Below, piece by piece: positions 30,843-38,608 of a DNA stretch of 42,004 nt. Both the position numbers and the translations under genes were made by a program. Under the pieces are notes generated by a model. It ran no database searches, was not told the origin of the DNA, and saw nothing but the letters and a program-made list of their open reading frames with translations. The DNA is taken from the NCBI GenBank assembly GCA_900313815.1, contig OMST01000063.1, positions 1 through 42,004 on the forward strand, in the 5' to 3' direction. This stretch comes from an uncultured Eubacteriales bacterium. GTDB lineage: Bacteria > Bacillota_I > Bacilli_A > RF39 > UBA660. How positions within the stretch are numbered: the first letter of the stretch is position 1; each line of letters begins with the position of its first letter.

Positions 30843-33206
30843 CTATTTTAACATATTTATGAGCACTCTATAATATTGACTTTTTGATTCATCCTTTTCT
30901 ATACCTATTTTATCATAAAATACATTAACATAATCTACTCCATAATACTTTTCTATAGACATTTCACACGAAACTAAATCAAAATATATATCACATAATC
31001 CGCAATGTCCTATATCAATAAATCCACTAAATTCTCCCTTAAATGCATAAATATTATTAAGTGTTAATTTACCATGTGTGAATCCAATTATTTGTTTTGG
31101 CTTATTTCCTTTTAAATACTTAATAATACCTTCCCTAGTATAATATTTTTTTAATAAGTCATCATTTATTTTTCCGTTGTTATTTTCTATTGATTTAATC
31201 TTAGTATCGATAGTTTCATCCAGTATGCAATCACTATAATCGATATTATAAAGGTTATTAAATGCACTAACTATTATATCTATTCCTTCGTTAGGATTAG
31301 AACAATAATATTCACTAGATAATGCTTCTCCTTTAACCTCTTTCATTAATATATATGACATATCATTATATTTTTCATAAAATACTTTTTCAGGTATTAA
31401 CAATTTATCTTTAAGATATTCTAATCTTATTGATTCATTGCTTAAATGATTAGCTGTTTTCAGATAAAATATTTTACTTTTCTTTCTAATTTTATATACT
31501 TTTATAAGAGAAGAACTAATTAATTCTATTTTAGTAGCATCTTTTAAAAATTCAGTTAATCTTTTACTACCTTTAATATTTACTTCTTCTTTTATTGCTT
31601 TCTTTTCTTCAGTTGTAATTTTAGGCTCTTTTATTGAATCATAATTGCCCATATATGTCACTAATTTTTTATTTTCAATTCTAACTATTTTAGTAGCCAA
31701 TTTATTAATAAAATACCTATCATGAGAAATAAATAATATAGTACCATCAAAATCAAGTAACGACGATTCTAAAATTTCTCTTGTATCTATATCAATATGG
31801 TTTGTAGGTTCATCTAATATTAAGAAATTAGCATGGCATAATATTAATTCTAATAATTTAATTCTAACTTTTTCACCACCACTTAAAGACTTTAATTTTT
31901 TAAATATAGATTCGGAATCAAAATAAAACCTATATAATTTACTTCTAAGTTCACTTTCACTACCCACAAATATACTTCTCATATAATCGTATATAGTTAA
32001 ATTATCATTTTCAAATCTAATTTCCTGTGGAATATATCCCATTTGCACATTTGCACCTATTTTAATATTATTGTGTGTATTATTTAATATGTTTTTAATC
32101 AAAGTTGTCTTTCCAGAGCCGTTTTTTCCCATCAAGCATACTCTTTCTTTATGGTTTACATCCATACTTGACGCAATTAAAAGTTCTTTATTACCTATAC
32201 TTAAATTTAAATTATCTATTGTTAATACGTGATTAGCACTTCTATCATTAAAAGCTAAATTAATCTTTAAATCTATTTTTTCTTTAGGCTCCTCTACTTT
32301 AACCATTTTATCCAATCTCTTTTGCATTGATTCAGCTCTCCTAAAGAAAATAGGATTGTCACTTTTAGTTCCCCAGGCTTTTAATCTCTCTATTGCTTCT
32401 TCCATTGCTTTTATTTTCTTTTGTTGATTTTTATATGCCTGAAATTGAAGCATTAATCTTTTTTCAGATTCTTCTATATAATAGCTGTAATTTCCACAAT
32501 AAATATCAGCATTACCATTTTCTAAACATATTATTTTATTAATAACATGATCCAAAAAATATCTATCGTGACTCACTATTACTATAGTACCTTTATATGT
32601 TTTTAAATATTCCTCAAACCATTCTAAGGTATCAATATCCAAATGGTTAGTAGGTTCATCTAATAATAATATATCAGGATTAGATAATACAAGTGACGCT
32701 AGATTTACAATTGTCTTTTCACCACCACTTAAATTATTATAATAATTATTTAATATACTATCGTCTAATTTAAAGCCATTTCTAATTTTTTCTATTCTTC
32801 CATTTAATTGATATCCACCTTTAATTCTAAATTCTTCTTGTAATTTACCAAGTTCATTTAGTTCTTTTGAACTAGAATTCATATTATTAATAAAATTTTT
32901 AATCTTGTTTTCTAAGTCAATTAACTCCCTTAAACCTCTTAAATATACTTCTCTAGCAGTAACATTATCATTTTCTTTTTCTGGTATTTGAGTTAAATAT
33001 CCTATAGATACACCATTTCTAATGCTAACTGTTCCATTATCAGGTGTTTCTTTTCCCATAATTAATCTAAGTGTAGTTGTCTTACCACACCCGTTACTTC
33101 CAATTAGAGCTACTCTTTCACCAGTTTTAATATCAAAAGTTAAATCATTTAACACTTGATTATAACCATAGTTTTTATTTATTTTACTTAAACTTATTTC
33201 TATCAT
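30843..33206 (-). CDS. ABC-F ATPase fused to APH(3')-like kinase domain
   Basis: 787 residues in one uninterrupted frame. Two ABC cassettes: Walker A GSNGCGKT (36-43) and GKNGSGKT (360-367); signatures LSGGE (159, 441); Walker B with catalytic Glu184 and Glu466. A long charged linker (about 250-310) matches the P-site-tRNA-interaction motif of ABC-F ribosome factors; no membrane segments. Residues ~555-787 match the aminoglycoside 3'-phosphotransferase fold: KVYKI, YLK (ATP Lys583), LMKEVKGE, HGKLTLNN (711-718) and SGFIDIGHCG (Asp731). The catalytic Asp of HGD is Lys713, so phosphotransfer is doubtful. It is likely a ribosome-protection or translation factor with a kinase-derived binding module. 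GGAG precedes the ATG; control is by the leader at 33207-33335. Confidence 0.92.
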   Translation of the reverse strand: MIEISLSKINKNYGYNQVLNDLTFDIKTGERVALIGSNGCGKTTTLRLIMGKETPDNGTVSIRNGVSIGYLTQIPEKENDNVTAREVYLRGLRELIDLENKIKNFINNMNSSSKELNELGKLQEEFRIKGGYQLNGRIEKIRNGFKLDDSILNNYYNNLSGGEKTIVNLASLVLSNPDILLLDEPTNHLDIDTLEWFEEYLKTYKGTIVIVSHDRYFLDHVINKIICLENGNADIYCGNYSYYIEESEKRLMLQFQAYKNQQKKIKAMEEAIERLKAWGTKSDNPIFFRRAESMQKRLDKMVKVEEPKEKIDLKINLAFNDRSANHVLTIDNLNLSIGNKELLIASSMDVNHKERVCLMGKNGSGKTTLIKNILNNTHNNIKIGANVQMGYIPQEIRFENDNLTIYDYMRSIFVGSESELRSKLYRFYFDSESIFKKLKSLSGGEKVRIKLLELILCHANFLILDEPTNHIDIDTREILESSLLDFDGTILFISHDRYFINKLATKIVRIENKKLVTYMGNYDSIKEPKITTEEKKAIKEEVNIKGSKRLTEFLKDATKIELISSSLIKVYKIRKKSKIFYLKTANHLSNESIRLEYLKDKLLIPEKVFYEKYNDMSYILMKEVKGEALSSEYYCSNPNEGIDIIVSAFNNLYNIDYSDCILDETIDTKIKSIENNNGKINDDLLKKYYTREGIIKYLKGNKPKQIIGFTHGKLTLNNIYAFKGEFSGFIDIGHCGLCDIYFDLVSCEMSIEKYYGVDYVNVFYDKIGIEKDESKSQYYRVLINMLK

Positions 33207-33232
33207 TTTTATCTCCTTTATTTTTCCATGTC

Positions 33233-33279
33233 AAAAAAAATCACACTTGCCATATCTAAAGGATCTAACAAAGTGTGAT
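33233..33279 (-). terminator. attenuator terminator in the ABC-F leader
   Basis: On the minus strand ATCACACTT (33279-33271), 22-base loop, AAGTGTGAT (33248-33240), then a T run to 33233. The 5' arm is the end of the leader peptide coding sequence. GTGATA within the leader's ribosome site (33329-33324) can pair instead with TATCAC (33280-33275), a possible competing structure. Confidence 0.85.
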
Positions 33280-33321
33280 ACCATTAGTATAAATTATAAC
33301 TGTTTTACAATATATACACAT
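33265..33321 (-). CDS. 18-residue leader peptide (uORF) of the ABC-F fusion gene
   Basis: MCIYCKTVIIYTNGITLC, with AAAGGTGA four bases before its ATG and a TAG stop. The last codons (ATC ACA CTT TGT) form the 5' arm of the downstream terminator. This is the arrangement of antibiotic-sensing leaders before ABC-F and other ribosome-protection genes: drug-stalled ribosomes cover the arm and prevent termination. The sequence itself is not one I recognise. Confidence 0.75.
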   Translation of the reverse strand: MCIYCKTVIIYTNGITLC

Positions 33322-33341
33322 AATATCACCTTTCAAAAAAT

Positions 33342-33369
33342 ATTATACTATAAAATTACTTCTTGTCTA
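33342..33369 (-). promoter_or_regulatory. sigma-A-type promoter of the ABC-F operon
   Basis: The minus strand reads TAGACA (33369-33364), 16-base spacer, TATAAT (33347-33342). Transcription would begin about 33335, just before the leader peptide ribosome site. Confidence 0.7.
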
Positions 33370-33388
33370 TAACAATATATTATTTTGT

Positions 33389-33417
33389 TTGACTTTTAGT
33401 CAAGGATGTATTATTAT
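33389..33417 (+). promoter_or_regulatory. TetR gene promoter with overlapping palindromic operator
   Basis: TTGACT (33389-33394), 17-base spacer, TATTAT (33412-33417). The -35 is the left half of a perfect palindrome TTGACT-TTT-AGTCAA (33389-33403), the expected place for an autoregulatory TetR site. The ABC-F -35 is about 20 bases away on the other side. Confidence 0.75.
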
Positions 33418-33442
33418 ATTAACTCGTCAAGAAGGAGATATT

Positions 33443-34024
33443 ATGAAAATCGCTGAGAACAAGCAAATAAAAAGAGAAAATTTATTAACTTCAGCATACA
33501 ATTTATTTATTAGAAAGGGAGTTCACGCAACATCTATTGATGAAATAACTGATAATGCAGGTGTTGCGAAAGGAACATTTTATCTATATTTTGAAGATAA
33601 ATGGGATATATTTGAAAAAACTATAATTGAAAGATCTCATTTATTATTTGAAGAAGCTTTAATATATGTTAATAATCAAAACATTAAAGGCTTTAAAGAT
33701 AGAATAATTAATATGATAGACTATATTATAGAGTCATTTAAAGATAATAACGAGTTACTTAAATTCATAGGTAAGAATTTGTCTTTAGGCATGTATAATA
33801 AAGTAATTATTGATGAATATGAACAATATAGTGATATTAAAGAAACTCTTGAAAAAGAATTTAAAGAATATAATAAAAAAGAGAAAAATGCTGAAATTAA
33901 GCTATTTATGATAATAGAACTTACTAGTAGTACTATTTATAACTCAATATTGAATGATTTTCCATTATCAATAAATGATTATAAAAAAATATTATTTGAA
34001 CAAATTAAAAACATAATAAAATAA
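33443..34024 (+). CDS. TetR/AcrR-family transcriptional regulator
   Basis: 193 residues. N-terminal helix-turn-helix: RENLLTSAYNLFIRKGVHATSIDEITDNAGVAKGTFYLYFEDK is the TetR signature; residues ~60-193 form an all-helical ligand/dimerisation domain without recognisable specificity. The start at 33443 follows AAGGAG by six bases; the longer frame begins inside the operator. It is divergent from the ABC-F fusion operon, which it may co-regulate. Confidence 0.93.
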   Translation: MKIAENKQIKRENLLTSAYNLFIRKGVHATSIDEITDNAGVAKGTFYLYFEDKWDIFEKTIIERSHLLFEEALIYVNNQNIKGFKDRIINMIDYIIESFKDNNELLKFIGKNLSLGMYNKVIIDEYEQYSDIKETLEKEFKEYNKKEKNAEIKLFMIIELTSSTIYNSILNDFPLSINDYKKILFEQIKNIIK

Positions 34025-34041
34025 GGTTACAAACCTTATTT
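34019..34041. terminator. bidirectional intrinsic terminator
   Basis: AAATAAGGTT/AACCTTATTT stem (10 bp), 3-base loop; it contains the TetR gene stop and abuts the methyltransferase stop. Confidence 0.8.
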
Positions 34042-34830
34042 TTATTTTAAACTATTATATATTATCATATATTCTTCATTAGATAAATTTTCCATTAATT
34101 TATTTAATGTTTCTTTAGGAATATTATAACTATCAACCACCGCTTTACTTTCTTTTTTAGTTAGCTTTTGATCATGAAGTTTAGCAAATTCTATTAATGC
34201 TTCCATTAGATTATTTTTTAATTTTTTATCTCTATGAAAGAACATTTCTCTAAATATAAACCTTTTAAAACTTGTTTTTAAGCTTTCTCTTTTAATGGGT
34301 ACTAATCTAATCATGGAAGACATAACTCTAGGCATTGGATCAAATGCTTCCCTAGAAATATCCATTATTTTAGTTACTTCAAAGAATGAGTTTGTAAGTA
34401 AAGCTAATTTATTTAATTCTTTATTGATAACAGAATCAGCATACTTTTTACCCACTATTAATAAGCATTCTTTAAATGAACATCTTAATAATTTTTCTAT
34501 GAAAGGTTCTGTTATCGAATAAGGTAATGCAGATATTATTTTATCGCATTCAGGAATATAAACATTTAGTGCATTTCCATATATAATATCAACATTATCA
34601 TATTTATCCTTTAAAACGTTCATAAAATGTTCAAGATTTCTATCTATTTCAATACATGTTAAATGTCCACATCTTCTTGCTAAAGTATCACTTATTTGAC
34701 CTTTTCCAGGACCAATTTCAACAACGCTTTCTTCCACACTTAAATGAGCTTCATCAACAAAAGCATTTATAATACTTTTATTAACTAAAAAATGTTGATC
34801 CAAATAATTTGTATCGTTTTCAAATTCCAT
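34042..34830 (-). CDS. KsgA/Erm-family rRNA adenine methyltransferase with altered motif IV
   Basis: 262 residues. The N-terminal LDQHFLVN (Q-H/N-F motif X), VEIGPGKGQISDTLA (SAM motif I, about 37-51), CIEIDRNL (motif II), and SALPYSITEPFIEKLL (motif IV, about 100-115) define the KsgA/Dim1/Erm family, which dimethylates an adenine N6 in 16S or 23S rRNA. Motif IV normally reads N-L/I-P-Y/F; here the Asn is Ala101. The C-terminus (FREMFFHRDKKLKNNLMEALI) resembles the archaeal KsgA/Dim1 helical domain. AAGGGTG precedes the ATG. It could be housekeeping KsgA or a resistance-type paralogue; activity is uncertain. Confidence 0.85.
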   Translation of the reverse strand: MEFENDTNYLDQHFLVNKSIINAFVDEAHLSVEESVVEIGPGKGQISDTLARRCGHLTCIEIDRNLEHFMNVLKDKYDNVDIIYGNALNVYIPECDKIISALPYSITEPFIEKLLRCSFKECLLIVGKKYADSVINKELNKLALLTNSFFEVTKIMDISREAFDPMPRVMSSMIRLVPIKRESLKTSFKRFIFREMFFHRDKKLKNNLMEALIEFAKLHDQKLTKKESKAVVDSYNIPKETLNKLMENLSNEEYMIIYNSLK

Positions 34831-34935
34831 AATAACACCCTTATTCTTTTTTATATTCTTTTATTATAATACTTTTTTCATTTATTAGTTGATCTGTTTT
34901 TGTGCCTATAAACTATCCACTTACATTTTAACACA

Positions 34936-35589
34936 CTATTTAAAAATATTAAATGGGTATCTGCAAGGTAAATCTAATTCAAAATGCATTTTTTCTTTAG
35001 TTGTAGGATGAATAAATTCAATACTTTTAGCGAATAATGCTACTTGTTCACCAGATTTAGCATTCTTATTATATTTATTATCCCCATATAATGGGTATCC
35101 AAAATTAGATAATTGTACTCTAATTTGATGAGATCTTCCAGTTTCTAAATTGATTTTTATTAATGATAAGTTATCTTTATAATCAAGTTTTTCAAATGAT
35201 AAAATTGCTTCTTTTCCATTTTTGTCTACTTTAACTATATTATTCTTATTATCCTTTAATAAATAATCTTTTAAAGTTTTATTCTGACATATGTTGCCCA
35301 CTACAACTGCAATATATGTTTTTTTAAATAATTTATTTCTGACTTGTTCGCTTAATCTAGATGCTGCTTTGCTAGTTCGTGCAAATACCATTATTCCGCC
35401 TACCGGTCTATCAAGTCTATGAACTAGCCCTAAATATACATTACCAGGTTTATTATATTTTTCTTTTATATATTCTTTTAATATATTAAGTAAATCCTTA
35501 TCCTTACTACTGTCTTCCTGTACTGGAACGTTAATTGGCTTTTCAACAACTAATAAATGGTTATCCTCATATATAATATTAATATTCAT
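34936..35589 (-). CDS. RluA-family RNA pseudouridine synthase
   Basis: 217 residues. IIYEDNHLLVVEKPINVPVQ opens the family, GLVHRLDRPVGGIMVFART (about 58-76) carries the catalytic Asp of HRLDR, and TGRSHQIRVQLSNFGYPLYGDNKY is the RNA-binding motif. It isomerises uridines in rRNA or tRNA; the site is unknown. No S4 domain precedes the catalytic domain, as in short RluA-type enzymes. The start at 35589 follows GGGAG and overlaps the upstream methyltransferase by 11 bases, so the two are coupled. Confidence 0.92.
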   Translation of the reverse strand: MNINIIYEDNHLLVVEKPINVPVQEDSSKDKDLLNILKEYIKEKYNKPGNVYLGLVHRLDRPVGGIMVFARTSKAASRLSEQVRNKLFKKTYIAVVVGNICQNKTLKDYLLKDNKNNIVKVDKNGKEAILSFEKLDYKDNLSLIKINLETGRSHQIRVQLSNFGYPLYGDNKYNKNAKSGEQVALFAKSIEFIHPTTKEKMHFELDLPCRYPFNIFK

Positions 35590-36454
35590 TTTTCTCCCAT
35601 CTTCCATATACACCACAAGGTAAGATTAGATGACTATTAGTTATTTTTAGTCCTATTTCATCAGTAGATATTTTACCATCTGATAGTCTATTACCACAAC
35701 TGGTTACTAAAATATTTTTTAATATTTCAGGTGTTATTCCCTTAGTATATGAGCTAATTAATAAGAATAATGGATCATCACTTAAAATATCAATACAAGA
35801 GTCTATTAATTTATTTAAACTATCTTCAAATCTCCATAATTCTTTTGATGGACCTCTTCCATATGTAGGAGGATCCATTATTATAGCATCATATCTATTT
35901 CCTCTTTTTTTCTCTCTTTCAACAAATTTTAAACAATCATCACATATATATCTTATTTTATTGTTTTCTAATTTTGATAGTTTAGAATTCTCTTTAGCCC
36001 AATCATTCATTCCTTTAGATGCATCAACATGTACTACTTCGATAGCCCCTGCATATGAAGCTGCCATAGTAGCACCTCCAGTATATGCAAATAAATTAAG
36101 AACTTTAATAGGTCTATTTGCTTTTTTAATTTTATCTATTATGAAATCCCAGTTAGCAGCTTGTTCAGGAAAAAGCCCAGTATGTTTAAATCCAGTAGGA
36201 CTAACTTTAAATGTTAAATCTTTATAATTTACAGTCCAAAACTCAGGAAATTTTTTAATATTTTCCCAATATCCACCACCTTTATCACTTCTGTGATATA
36301 TAGCGTGATAATTTTTCCATATATTATCTTCTTTATGTGTCCATAATGCCCATGGATCTGGTCTTCTTAGTATTACATCTTTCCATCTTTCAAGTTTTTC
36401 ACCATTTCCAGCATCTATGCATTCATAGTCTTTCCATTCATTACTTACTAACAT
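35579..36454 (-). CDS. class I SAM-dependent methyltransferase (RlmI/RlmK-like)
   Basis: 291 residues. LNLFAYTGGATMAASYAGA (about 131-149) is SAM motif I, VHVDASKGMNDWAKEN motif II and IIMDPPTYGRGP motif IV (DPP-T/S), the arrangement of 23S rRNA cytosine methyltransferases of the RlmI/RlmK group. The N-terminal ~100 residues (DVILRRPDPWALW, GYWENIKKFPEFW) are a family-specific substrate module rather than a PUA domain. Target RNA is unknown. It starts the unit with the pseudouridine synthase from promoter 36473-36481. Confidence 0.87.
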   Translation of the reverse strand: MLVSNEWKDYECIDAGNGEKLERWKDVILRRPDPWALWTHKEDNIWKNYHAIYHRSDKGGGYWENIKKFPEFWTVNYKDLTFKVSPTGFKHTGLFPEQAANWDFIIDKIKKANRPIKVLNLFAYTGGATMAASYAGAIEVVHVDASKGMNDWAKENSKLSKLENNKIRYICDDCLKFVEREKKRGNRYDAIIMDPPTYGRGPSKELWRFEDSLNKLIDSCIDILSDDPLFLLISSYTKGITPEILKNILVTSCGNRLSDGKISTDEIGLKITNSHLILPCGVYGRWEKNEY

Positions 36455-36472
36455 ACTCTTTCACCTAAGTGT

Positions 36473-36481
36473 ATTATATCA
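36473..36481 (-). promoter_or_regulatory. extended -10 promoter (TGATATAAT)
   Basis: The minus strand reads TGATATAAT, then AGGTGA, then the ATG at 36454. Confidence 0.65.
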
Positions 36482-36495
36482 TAATTAAAATAAAA

Positions 36496-36513
36496 AAGAG
36501 CATTATACTCTTC
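36496..36513 (-). terminator. intrinsic terminator of the zinc-ribbon/TPM operon
   Basis: On the minus strand AAGAG paired with CTCTT, extendable by a wobble and an A-T pair, then TTTTTT. Confidence 0.6.
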
Positions 36514-37455
36514 TTATCCGTGTCTTCCGCCACCTGAATGTCCAATACCACTGGAACCTCCAAAAGAGTGGCTAGAGCCTCCAAAACTGCCTCCTCCGCT
36601 TGATTCATGAGGTGGATGATAATGTCTAACAGTATTTGAAGATACTAAATGACTTTCTTTATGTTCATATTTCATTGAATTTGCATCAATATAATCATTA
36701 GCATTATTAAGTTTTTTAACCATTTTATTCTTAGAAACTAATACTCCCATTGTTATTCCTGTTACGGCTAAAGATATTATAGCAGCTACAGCAATTGGTG
36801 GATTAAATCTGTTAGGAACTATTAAAAAGCCATTTTCATCTAAATAACTATCTTTATAATCATCTGGTATTCCAAGCTCATAATAATTTATAAAATCATC
36901 AATAAATAGCTTAATTCCTCTAACATAATTCCTATTTACAAAATAATTATATATTTTATCTAATGTAGCATCATATCTTTCTTCAGGAAAATATTGTTGA
37001 GCAATACCAGTATTATATATTCCATAATAAGGATCCATATCATAAGTATTCCTAAATAATATTACCCCACTATAACTATCATAATCTATTCCGAAATTAT
37101 TATAATCATAGAAATCCACCGCATATTCAGCATTTCTTTCATCATATGTATAAGGAACACTATCAAATAATATTACTAAATCCATTTTAGTGACTGATAT
37201 AAATTTATCAACATATTCTTTTATTTCTGCTTCTTCATCATCAGTTAATACATCTGAAAAATCATATATTTTTTCACTTGCATCTACATATTTAGTTTGT
37301 TTTATTATATTTAATCTTGCTGGAGTTATTTCAATACTTTTATTAATTCCCCAATTATTTTCTTCATTTCTTTCAAGTAGATTAGTACTTGCAAATACAT
37401 TAATTGATATTATAAATATGATAATTGTAAATAATACTCTATATACTTTTCTCAT
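36514..37455 (-). CDS. TPM-domain membrane protein with Gly/Ser/His-rich tail
   Basis: 313 residues. An N-terminal signal segment (about 7-22), then a TPM domain (about 60-190: IYDFSDVLTDDEEAEIKEYVDKF, DLVILFDS, GVILFRNTYDMDPYYGIYNTG). A membrane helix follows at about 222-242, and a cytosolic tail ending in a low-complexity Gly-Ser-His stretch. TPM proteins have been linked to photosystem repair phosphatases in plants and are of unclear role in bacteria. The SD (AGGAGG) is made by the final Gly-Gly codons of the upstream zinc-ribbon gene, whose stop is one base before this ATG. Confidence 0.87.
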   Translation of the reverse strand: MRKVYRVLFTIIIFIISINVFASTNLLERNEENNWGINKSIEITPARLNIIKQTKYVDASEKIYDFSDVLTDDEEAEIKEYVDKFISVTKMDLVILFDSVPYTYDERNAEYAVDFYDYNNFGIDYDSYSGVILFRNTYDMDPYYGIYNTGIAQQYFPEERYDATLDKIYNYFVNRNYVRGIKLFIDDFINYYELGIPDDYKDSYLDENGFLIVPNRFNPPIAVAAIISLAVTGITMGVLVSKNKMVKKLNNANDYIDANSMKYEHKESHLVSSNTVRHYHPPHESSGGGSFGGSSHSFGGSSGIGHSGGGRHG

Positions 37456-37456
37456 A

Positions 37457-38539
37457 CTAACCTCCTATAAACCCTAAGTAGCAAATGAAAATAATAAATG
37501 CCGCTACTAAAATAAACATTAATATACCGCTTATTACAGCTTTTGTCACATTAATTGGTATATTTCCAACAAACTCTCCAGTTTGCCCGTTCATAGCAAA
37601 TAAATAGTATTTACCATTATATTTTATATTAACTAACCATACAGGTAATAATACATATTCAGTTAAAGTTCTATTCGCAGCTAACGTATTTTCAGTTATT
37701 ACTTTTACACCCGGAGCTGTCATATCATGAAGCATTTTATCAGTTGTACTTTTAACAGTTCTTTTATTAGCATCTTCAAATGCATTATCAGAATTAATAT
37801 CATACTTTTCTGCTAAGAAACCAGAAAGATACGCATGATTATAATCCTCTAATTCATTATAATCAAAAGGTTCTATAGAATTCATAATATCATTTTCAAA
37901 TCTAGTTGATCCATCTACTGGTACTCTTGTAAAAGTCATTTCTCCAAAACTATCCATATGATATATATCAGTTTTAGTATAAGTATAATCTCCACTACGC
38001 CATGAAGTAACATGTGTACTTTTTGCTTTTAGTCCACCTTTAACAAGAACGCTATATAACCAAAATGGTATATATACACCAGTTATTTTTTCTATATTCT
38101 TTTCACTAATAAATTCTTTAGGAATAAAAGGTCTACCTTTTTTTAATCCTTTAAAAGCTTCTACAGCATATTTTTTATCTTTTTTAAAAGGAATTATTTT
38201 AGATGGAGCGAACTCACCAGATAATTTTTCCTTAAGTATTGCTGTATTTCCACAATATATACAAAATGTTGAAGCAGTATTCTCATCCGCTATTATCTCA
38301 GCATTACAGTTCTTACATAAATAAGTTACATAATTTACATTATTATCTTTTTTAACTACTTTTTTTGCTTCATTAGTATTGTCATTATTTTTAGCGCTAC
38401 TAGCTTTATTATATTTTTGCATTTCTTCTAATGTAAATTCACTCTTACAATAATCGCATTTCCAATTATGTGTAGTAGCACTATACAATATAGGTGCCCC
38501 ACAACTAGGGCATTTGTTATCTAAAGCTTTACTTCTCAT
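37457..38539 (-). CDS. zinc-ribbon membrane protein (TFIIB-type zinc ribbon)
   Basis: 360 residues. Two zinc ribbons: CPSCGAP...CDYCKSEF (about 10-35) and CKNCNAE...CIYCGN (about 73-98). A ~200-residue domain with FIPKEFISEKNIEKITGVYIPFWLYSV, and a C-terminal membrane helix at about 335-356. Such proteins are common in Firmicutes next to TPM genes, as here; the pair is probably a membrane complex of unknown role. GGTGA lies before the ATG. Confidence 0.88.
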   Translation of the reverse strand: MRSKALDNKCPSCGAPILYSATTHNWKCDYCKSEFTLEEMQKYNKASSAKNNDNTNEAKKVVKKDNNVNYVTYLCKNCNAEIIADENTASTFCIYCGNTAILKEKLSGEFAPSKIIPFKKDKKYAVEAFKGLKKGRPFIPKEFISEKNIEKITGVYIPFWLYSVLVKGGLKAKSTHVTSWRSGDYTYTKTDIYHMDSFGEMTFTRVPVDGSTRFENDIMNSIEPFDYNELEDYNHAYLSGFLAEKYDINSDNAFEDANKRTVKSTTDKMLHDMTAPGVKVITENTLAANRTLTEYVLLPVWLVNIKYNGKYYLFAMNGQTGEFVGNIPINVTKAVISGILMFILVAAFIIFICYLGFIGG

Positions 38540-38560
38540 TTGATCACCTACTATAAAAAT

Positions 38561-38569
38561 ATTATATCA
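38561..38569 (-). promoter_or_regulatory. extended -10 promoter (TGATATAAT)
   Basis: The minus strand reads TGATATAAT, upstream of the zinc-ribbon/TPM operon. Confidence 0.65.
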
Positions 38570-38582
38570 TATATGCAATTAA

Positions 38583-38608
38583 AAATCTTGTAATAAAATA
38601 CAAGATTT
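38583..38608 (-). terminator. intrinsic terminator of the 159-residue lipoprotein gene
   Basis: AAATCTTGTA/TACAAGATTT stem (10 bp), 6-base loop, then T-rich on the minus strand; the stop codon lies in the stem. Confidence 0.75.

Noticed and set aside
30843-33206. ABC-F and APH as two overlapping genes
   Set aside because: The frame is continuous with no stop, and I see no convincing ribosome site plus start at the junction (about residues 530-560).
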